Shown: positions 46,177-51,603 of the stretch, piece by piece
Layout of the letters: each line of letters opens with the position of its first letter
Numbering within the stretch: the stretch's first letter is position 1
DNA from: a virus
Strand: one strand, 5' to 3'
DNA: 51,603 bases
IMG/VR virus record: IMGVR_UViG_3300030019_000047
Coordinates: 1-51,603 of that record
The notes under the pieces: model-generated
Database searches by the model: none
Told to the model about the DNA's origin: nothing
The model's input: the letters and a program-made list of their open reading frames with translations, nothing else
Position numbers and translations under genes: made by a program

Positions 46177-47886
46177 ATGAAAGTTGACGTGTTAAACGGT
46201 AAGTTTGCAATAAAATGTAGTTACATGGAAAACCACCGCATCATGGAATTACCCAAGCGCGAGTTCAAGAAAAAATTCGCATTGTGGGCTGTGGCACCTA
46301 CGTACGACAATGCTGTGGCGTTGATAGCGGGTTTTTCTGATGATATGAGCGAGGAAGCTAAGAGATTAGCCAAAGAGATTGTGGCCGCAGCTACCCCCGT
46401 GACCATTGAAGGGGAACCCCCCGCTGTTATTTTTAACGGTCTACTTGAGCACCAAATCACAGCCATCAACAAAGCGTGGAATCACGAAGCGTACGCCATT
46501 CTACACCGTCCCCGACTGCGAAAAACATCAACCACTATCAGGCTGGCATGTGGCCGGTTTATCGCAGGACAGATTAACTCGCTATTGGTGGTATGCCCGA
46601 ACTCCATAAAGTCGGTTTGGGAGACTGAATTCGGGAAACGAGCTGTGTGCCCCTATAACCTGCATGTGTTAAATATCAAAAAAGACCCGAAGAAGAAGAA
46701 GATCGGGGCATGGCTGGAAGAGGTCAAAGCAAAAACCACCAAGGGTGAGCCAAAGCTACAAGTGCTGGTGGTGTCGGTCGAGGGTCAGGCGTCGTTAGGC
46801 GGGCAAGAGTTGGCAAGAGATTTTGTAAGCATCTATGGCTCGCGCACTATGGCCGCCGTGGATGAATCCACCCGTATCAAGAATCACAAGAGCCTCAGAA
46901 CTGAATCTATTTGGGACCTAGGTACAGTCGCAGGATTCAGGAACATTTTAACGGGGTCTGAGATAACGCGGTCTCCATCAGACTTGTTCGCCCAGTTCCG
47001 GTTCCTAGGGATCCACACGTTAGGCTATGACTCATTCCAATGCTTCCGTAATCATTTCGTTTTGATGGGAGGCTTCCAACGCAAAAAGGAGATTGGGGTA
47101 AAGAACGTAGAAGAGTTGATGGCTAAGCTGTCTAAATATGCACATCTAGTCAAGACGTCAGATGTGGTAGACCTCCCGGATAAGACATTTAACCAGAGGA
47201 TGGTCGAACCCACAGCCGAGCAAGTAAAAATGGTCAAAGAGCTACAAAAGACTCTTGAGACCTCTATGATAACGACTACGGATGAGCATGAGACCATAGT
47301 TAAAACAGCTATGACTCTACTTTTAAGAGCGCAGCAAATAGCAGGAGGGTTTTTCCCGTCGCTGCAGGAAGACGGAACTACCATACCTATCCCTTTAAAA
47401 GTTAACCCTAAACTTGACGAATTGATGGATGTCATTGCCGAGGAACCCGGAAAAGTCATCATTTGGGCGCGGTTTGTGCCTGAGATAGAGGCTATCCGGG
47501 ACGCGCTGTCTGATAGATACGGCCCCGAATCAGTGGTCACATTTTATGGTGGTCGAGACGAGGACGAAAGGGTAGTTGCTCGTACAACTTTCCAATCAGA
47601 TGAGCAGGTGAGATATTTTGTGGGCAACCCTACTTGCGGGTCCATGGGACTGGAGTTGAGCGCTGCTGATGTGATGGTCTATTATAGCATGGATTATCAA
47701 TATGAAAGTCGGGTGCAGAGTCTTGAACGGGCCACGAATCTCGAAAAAACGCAGGGAATAGGGGTGATAGATCTTACACTGGATATAAACGCCGACAGAT
47801 CTATCATGGAAGCCACAAACCAGAAAAAAGACATCTCCGAATGGGTTGAGGAAGCTGTGCACTCAGGAAAATTCTCTTTAATCTAG
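46177..47886 (+). CDS. SNF2-like superfamily 2 helicase with degenerate P-loop
   Basis: 569 residues from the ATG at 46177; an in-frame start upstream would precede the transcription start. LEHQITAINKAW is the Q-motif region. The site of Walker A reads RPRLRKTS (111-118), keeping Lys116 and Thr117 but lacking the usual glycines. Motif II is AAVDES with Asp229 and Glu230. Motif III is LTGSEI (258-263) instead of LTGTP. The C-terminal RecA domain has VIIWARFVPEIEAI, TFYGG and a motif VI region LERATNLEKTQ. It could be a DNA translocase in replication or recombination, but ATP binding is uncertain. Confidence 0.82.
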   Translation: MKVDVLNGKFAIKCSYMENHRIMELPKREFKKKFALWAVAPTYDNAVALIAGFSDDMSEEAKRLAKEIVAAATPVTIEGEPPAVIFNGLLEHQITAINKAWNHEAYAILHRPRLRKTSTTIRLACGRFIAGQINSLLVVCPNSIKSVWETEFGKRAVCPYNLHVLNIKKDPKKKKIGAWLEEVKAKTTKGEPKLQVLVVSVEGQASLGGQELARDFVSIYGSRTMAAVDESTRIKNHKSLRTESIWDLGTVAGFRNILTGSEITRSPSDLFAQFRFLGIHTLGYDSFQCFRNHFVLMGGFQRKKEIGVKNVEELMAKLSKYAHLVKTSDVVDLPDKTFNQRMVEPTAEQVKMVKELQKTLETSMITTTDEHETIVKTAMTLLLRAQQIAGGFFPSLQEDGTTIPIPLKVNPKLDELMDVIAEEPGKVIIWARFVPEIEAIRDALSDRYGPESVVTFYGGRDEDERVVARTTFQSDEQVRYFVGNPTCGSMGLELSAADVMVYYSMDYQYESRVQSLERATNLEKTQGIGVIDLTLDINADRSIMEATNQKKDISEWVEEAVHSGKFSLI

Positions 47887-47889
47887 TAA

Positions 47890-47918
47890 TTGACAAGACC
47901 ACAGGGATGTGGTAGAAT
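47890..47918 (+). promoter_or_regulatory. Promoter for the 47978 gene
   Basis: TTGACA (47890-47895), 17-bp spacer and TAGAAT (47913-47918), with TGTGG before the -10. The spacer contains CCACA-GGGA-TGTGG, the same dyad as at the 49164 promoter. Confidence 0.82.
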
Positions 47919-47977
47919 ATCAACATCGGGAAGCGGGGACCCCGAATCGAAACCCCACTTAAACACTGAGGTACATC

Positions 47978-48592
47978 ATGAGCGACATTCTATTGGTGGC
48001 TATCGAGCCGCCGCTAAGTTACACTAAAAAATATGCGGCATACTCCAAAGCGCACAGCGATTTCCATTCTATGCTAACATCAGTGGGCGTTGCCTATACT
48101 GTGTTGCTAAAGGAAAGAAGTGAAGAAGACATCAGTGATGACGTTGAATATCCCGGTTATTATCAGATATCCACTTTTGAAGCAGTCATATCGGTGGGTC
48201 AATTTTTGTCCCTGATAGACATGGGTGTCCAGCCTAAAATTAAATCACGTCACACACCCAAATCTGTCGACGCGACTCTGGTAAGTGTTGAAGCAGCCGT
48301 CCGAAAGCTAGAGTCTAGGCTGGCCGAGATGTCTGAAAAGATGCCGGAGCTGTCATACAACTCCAAGTGCGATGTTCATGTTCCGGGACTGGGGTTGATG
48401 ATTCTGAATGAGACGATGCTGCTCGAAGACTCATGTACCGACCAATTGCAAGTAGCTCTTGATAACGGTTGGCGTATAGTCGCCGCATGTCCACAACCCG
48501 ACAGCCGCCGCCCGGATTACATTTTGGGCCGATATAACCCCCAGCGCGAAGAAGCCAATACAGGAGCCACTCGACATGCAAACACTAAATGA
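47978..48592 (+). CDS. Unknown protein with GWRI..CPQPDSRRPDYILGR end
   Basis: 204 residues; GAGG site. The N-terminus is beta-rich with two helices (VEAAVRKLESRLAEMSEKM) in the middle. The C-terminal ALDNGWRIVAACPQPDSRR, then PDYILGRYNP resembles a domain found in several phage proteins (GWRIlAvcpQPdqRRPDYvLGR). Function unknown. Overlaps the next gene by 17 bases. Confidence 0.7.
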   Translation: MSDILLVAIEPPLSYTKKYAAYSKAHSDFHSMLTSVGVAYTVLLKERSEEDISDDVEYPGYYQISTFEAVISVGQFLSLIDMGVQPKIKSRHTPKSVDATLVSVEAAVRKLESRLAEMSEKMPELSYNSKCDVHVPGLGLMILNETMLLEDSCTDQLQVALDNGWRIVAACPQPDSRRPDYILGRYNPQREEANTGATRHANTK

Positions 48593-49163
48593 TCCAGATA
48601 ACAAAATGAGCCAAGAAACCACCATGGTAGGTACTGATGCCCGCGCACCCACTACTGAAGATGTGATCACTGTAATTGAGCGTGTCGGTCGCGGTCTGGA
48701 AGCAACAAAACCTAAGCGCTCCGGGGATCCAATCATGCTGCTTACCAACCTCGCCAAGCGCATTAAGCAACTGACTGAAATCCACGACGCGCTTGATTCG
48801 GTGCGTAAGCAATTGAATGCCGAATTCGACCAATTGAAATTAAAAGAGGTTCCCGATCTGATGATCGAGATGGAACTTCGAACCTTCACCGTGGAGGGAG
48901 TAGGGCGGGTCCAAGTGTCGGGGGATGTCTATGCATCTATTTCAGCCGAGAAACGCGAAGAAGCGTATAAATGGCTGCGAGATAACAACTATGGCGATAT
49001 GATCCAAGAAACGGTAAATGCGTCTTCATTAAAAGCGTGGCTGAAAGAGGGTATCCAATCTGGCCGCGCTACGCCGGAAGATCTGTTTAAATGCACCCCT
49101 TATTCCAAAGTTAGTCTGGTTAAAGTTGCTGCTAAAAAAGCAAAAGCGTCTAAATCAGAATAA
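48576..49163 (+). CDS. Conserved phage protein upstream of replication genes
   Basis: 195 residues from the ATG at 48576 with AGGAG. Contains a helical coiled-coil part (LTNLAKRIKQLTEIHDALDS), then a beta-rich FTVEGVGRVQVSGDVYASIS, then AYKWLRDNNYGDMIQETVNA, then SSLKAWLKEG, and a Lys-rich end. The middle pattern occurs in proteins encoded next to DNA polymerase and recombination genes in many phages. The function is not known to me; an ssDNA or recombination role is only suggested by location. Confidence 0.7.
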   Translation: MQTLNDPDNKMSQETTMVGTDARAPTTEDVITVIERVGRGLEATKPKRSGDPIMLLTNLAKRIKQLTEIHDALDSVRKQLNAEFDQLKLKEVPDLMIEMELRTFTVEGVGRVQVSGDVYASISAEKREEAYKWLRDNNYGDMIQETVNASSLKAWLKEGIQSGRATPEDLFKCTPYSKVSLVKVAAKKAKASKSE

Positions 49164-49192
49164 TTGACACCGCCACAGGGATGTGGTATAAT
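49164..49192 (+). promoter_or_regulatory. Promoter for the 49269 gene and polymerase
   Basis: TTGACA (49164-49169), 17-bp spacer and TATAAT (49187-49192), with TGTGG before the -10. The spacer contains CCACA-GGGA-TGTGG. The stop codon of the previous gene is just before it. Confidence 0.88.
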
Positions 49193-49268
49193 GTTCGATA
49201 TTGGGGATAGAGGACACCCTAAACCAAACCTCTAACTAATGAAACCTTTAACCATAGAGAGAACGAAA

Positions 49269-50042
49269 ATGTCAAAAACTCAAGTCGCCACAACCAACTC
49301 TGCTCTTCTGGCATCAGCTGACCAACTGCCAGAATGGCTTAAAAAGGGCGACGCTCGCGGTAATGAGCAGGTCGACTCAAACGACATCATGCTGCCCCGC
49401 ATCGGCATCATTCAGGCCATTTCTCCGCAGTTGAAGAAAAACGACCCGAAATACATTGCTGGCGCAGAGCAAGGCCGTTTGTATAACACCCTGACCGATG
49501 AGCTTTACGGCGATGAAGGCATTCTGTTTGTACCAGTGCTGTTCCGCAAAGAATGGATTGCATTCAAAGACCGTGAAAAAGGCGGCGGTTTCAAGGGTGC
49601 GTGGCCTTTCAGTGAAGAAGTCCGCGCACGTACTGAAATCGAAGCTATGGAAGACGGCGATGATGTCGAACTGATGGAAAGCCACTCGCACATTGGATTC
49701 GTTGTCAAGCCTGATGGCGGTTTGGACCAAGCTATTATCGCATGTACCAAATCCGCAATTAAATTTTCACGCAAGTTGAATTCTCTGGTTACTATGTCAG
49801 GCGTCGACCGTTTCGCCAAAGCATATACAGTATCAACAGTCGAAGCAAGTTCCGCGAAGGGTGACTACTACACCTACGATGCTCGCCCGGCTGGCTTTGT
49901 CAATCAAGGAACATACAAGGAAGCTGAAACATTGTATGAATTCCTGAAAGATAAAGCAGTGACCACCAACCACGAACCTGACGCGGAGGAAACTGGTCAG
50001 AAAGGCCAGAAATATTCCGCCGAAGAAGAAAAAGAATTCTAA
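49269..50042 (+). CDS. Conserved phage protein, possible DNA-binding replication factor
   Basis: 257 residues from the ATG at 49269 with a GAGAG site. NDIMLPRIGIIQAISPQLKK, then DELYGDEGILFVPVLFRKEW, then IAFKDREKGGGFKG is a pattern I recognise from proteins next to polymerase or ssDNA-binding genes in diverse phages. An acidic C-terminal tail (EEKEF) resembles the tails of ssDNA-binding proteins that recruit partners. The exact function is uncertain; an ssDNA-binding or annealing role is inferred from context. Confidence 0.68.
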   Translation: MSKTQVATTNSALLASADQLPEWLKKGDARGNEQVDSNDIMLPRIGIIQAISPQLKKNDPKYIAGAEQGRLYNTLTDELYGDEGILFVPVLFRKEWIAFKDREKGGGFKGAWPFSEEVRARTEIEAMEDGDDVELMESHSHIGFVVKPDGGLDQAIIACTKSAIKFSRKLNSLVTMSGVDRFAKAYTVSTVEASSAKGDYYTYDARPAGFVNQGTYKEAETLYEFLKDKAVTTNHEPDAEETGQKGQKYSAEEEKEF

Positions 50043-50050
50043 GAACCACC

Positions 50051-50074
50051 AAGGCCGGGAAATCTCCCGGCCTT
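50051..50074 (+). terminator. Hairpin after the 49269 gene
   Basis: Stem AAGGCCGGG/CCCGGCCTT with a 6-base loop, followed by TCAATATC. Strong stem but short T-run; transcription of the downstream polymerase may depend on readthrough. Confidence 0.55.
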
Positions 50075-50125
50075 TCAATATCCGCCATATTCGTATAGGG
50101 GCTAATGCCCAAAACAGGAAATAAG

Positions 50126-50365
50126 ATGGAAAACAAATCGTACGACCCCACCAACTCAGGTGCCTTGTTCCGCGCCAAAGAAAAACGCACTACAACAAGC
50201 CCGGACTACACCGGCAGCATCAACATTGAAGGTAAGGAATTTTTTATATCTGGCTGGAAGAAAATGAGCCGTGCTAGTGAGACATTTCTGTCGCTCAAAG
50301 TGACGGCCAAAACCCAGCCTTCGAACATCCCGACGTCTAATGGCCCTGATGATCAGCCGTTTTAA
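50126..50365 (+). CDS. Small conserved phage protein before polymerase
   Basis: 79 residues from the ATG at 50126 with AGGAA. SPDYTGSINIEGKEFFISGW, then KKMSRASETFLSLKV is a recognisable small beta-rich family (PDYxGxIxixGkxyxIsgW.k...g..fLSLk.k) found beside replication genes. It may be a small OB-fold-like factor. The C-terminus ends DDQPF, another acidic aromatic tail. Confidence 0.72.
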   Translation: MENKSYDPTNSGALFRAKEKRTTTSPDYTGSINIEGKEFFISGWKKMSRASETFLSLKVTAKTQPSNIPTSNGPDDQPF

Positions 50366-50374
50366 GGGGGCGTT

Positions 50375-51603
50375 ATGTACACACCTGAATTATTCCCCGA
50401 GCTATCCACATTCGACAAGATAGCTTTCGACACAGAGGCCACGGGCCTCTACTACCCCAGAGATAAAGTTTTCGGCATATCGGTGTCTACCCCTGATGGC
50501 AGTGATTATTACTGGGATGTTCGCCGACAGCCAGAGGTGAAGCGCTGGTTTAATAAGCAGATGAAGTCATACAAGGGCGTAATTGCAATGCATAATGCCC
50601 ACTTCGACTGCAAAATGGGCTATGGCATGGGGCTTGAAATCCCTTTGGGTCAAGTACGGTGTACTCAAATACAGGCATGCTTGATAAATGAGCACGAGAT
50701 GGAATATTCCCTCGACGCTCTGTCTAAAAAGTATTTGAAAGACAACAAAGTAGATGATATCTACGAAAAATTGGCAGCTATTTTCGGTGGCCGCGCCACT
50801 CGCGCCGCGCAAATGCCTAATCTCCATAAAGCGCCTCCCGAGCTGGTAAGCCCGTACGCCAAGCAGGATACCTCACTTACTCTGCGCCTATACGACTGGC
50901 AAGTAAATCACATCACAGAAGAAAAACTCCAAGAAGTAGTGGACTTTGAATTTGGGGTGTTCCCTACTCTGCAGCGCATGACCCGGCGTGGCGTTAGGGT
51001 AGATTTGGAAGCGGCTAACGCGGCTATCTTGGAGCTAGATGTCATCATTGCCGAAGACCAAACCAAAATCAATTCCTTGGTGGGGTTTGAGCTTAATGTC
51101 AATAGCGCCCCGCAAATCAAAAAGGTTTTTGATCCGCACAAAGAAGGCAATGTATGGATCGCCAACAACGGCTACCAAGTAGAAACCGCCAAGAAAACGG
51201 GAGGGCCGTCGATGCCCTCCCCTGTCTTACGTGAGATGGTGAATGACCCAAGAGCGCAATTGATAGTTGATATCCGTTCTAACATCAAAACGCGCGACAC
51301 ATTTTTAAAGGGCCACGTAATTGGGCATGCGGTTGGTGGCCGTGTGTATCCGTCCATCAACCAATGCAAGGGTGAGGACGGCGGTACAGGCACCGGAAGG
51401 CTGTCATACCAAGAGCCAGCACTGCAGCAGATTCCGAGCCGAAACAAACGTGTAGCTAAGATAGTTAAATCTTGTTTCCTTCCAGAGGTAGGACACCGCT
51501 GGGGCAGCACTGACATCATGTCGTGCGACGTTCGGGTGTTTGCTCATCTGGCGAATAACGAAGTGGTTATCGCAGCGTACGCCGAGAATCCAGAACTTAA
51601 CTT
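50375..51603 (+). CDS. Family A DNA polymerase, 3' end outside window
   Basis: Open from ATG 50375 (AAGGGGG site) for 409 codons to the edge. Exonuclease: FDTEATG with Asp19 and Glu21, then NAHFD, then YAKQDTSLTLRLYD. Polymerase: GTGRLSYQEPALQQIPSR, then motif A TDIMSCDVRVFAHL. Aligning with Klenow DYSQIELR, the catalytic Asp (Asp380) is kept but Tyr-Ser-Gln-Ile is replaced by Ile-Met-Ser-Cys, and the steric-gate glutamate is aspartate (Asp385). The palm and fingers beyond this are not in the window. It replicates the phage genome. Confidence 0.93.
   Translation, partial: MYTPELFPELSTFDKIAFDTEATGLYYPRDKVFGISVSTPDGSDYYWDVRRQPEVKRWFNKQMKSYKGVIAMHNAHFDCKMGYGMGLEIPLGQVRCTQIQACLINEHEMEYSLDALSKKYLKDNKVDDIYEKLAAIFGGRATRAAQMPNLHKAPPELVSPYAKQDTSLTLRLYDWQVNHITEEKLQEVVDFEFGVFPTLQRMTRRGVRVDLEAANAAILELDVIIAEDQTKINSLVGFELNVNSAPQIKKVFDPHKEGNVWIANNGYQVETAKKTGGPSMPSPVLREMVNDPRAQLIVDIRSNIKTRDTFLKGHVIGHAVGGRVYPSINQCKGEDGGTGTGRLSYQEPALQQIPSRNKRVAKIVKSCFLPEVGHRWGSTDIMSCDVRVFAHLANNEVVIAAYAENPELN

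Overview
The window is a contiguous stretch of a tailed-phage genome, and the tail genes make it a myovirus: contractile sheath, tube, tape measure, spike and a compact baseplate. No integrase, repressor, transposase, tRNA or CRISPR array was seen, so a virulent life cycle is likely. The host is probably a gammaproteobacterium, perhaps an enterobacterium. This rests on the many near-consensus sigma-70 promoters, strong GGAG-type ribosome binding sites, and small accessory proteins that resemble those of enterobacterial phages and prophages. It is an inference.

Layout. (1) 1-22,149, all leftward: the virion module. In transcription order it holds small and large terminase, a portal fused to a pyrophosphatase-like domain, MuF-type head protein, DUF2213-type protease/scaffold, cement protein, DUF2184-type capsid, DUF4054-type connector, neck and tail-completion proteins, DUF3383-type sheath, tube, Gp138-like spike, Dit-like protein, tail chaperone, a second tube-like protein, tape measure, hub, plug, gp25/46-like wedge, baseplate J and a DUF2612-type protein cut by the window edge. 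(2) 22,180-22,560: non-coding, G-rich and structured. (3) 22,560-37,116, leftward: about 33 small, mostly unknown genes, including two hexapeptide-repeat proteins, a putative PD-(D/E)XK nuclease, an ASCH/DUF3850-like protein, a DUF2786-like protein and the endolysin. (4) 37,140-37,640: a non-coding divergent promoter region that shares sequence blocks with region 2. (5) 37,690-51,603, rightward: replication and expression genes. These are primase-polymerase/helicase, nested spanins, a RecD/Dda-like helicase, three proteins sharing one small domain, an Imm-like superinfection-exclusion candidate, an SNF2-like helicase with a degenerate P-loop, conserved replication-associated proteins and a family A DNA polymerase running off the end.

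Transcription appears to depend on host RNA polymerase throughout. I count 24 promoter candidates with -35 TTGAC(A/G/T) or TTGCGC, a 17-18 bp spacer and a -10 that usually reads TGnTATAAT. Many lie in short intergenic gaps and overlap the stop codon of the gene before. Several spacers contain inverted repeats that run up to the -10, and several rightward 5' leaders fold into hairpins. Function names come from sequence recognition without a database search. Family labels marked 'like' are less certain.
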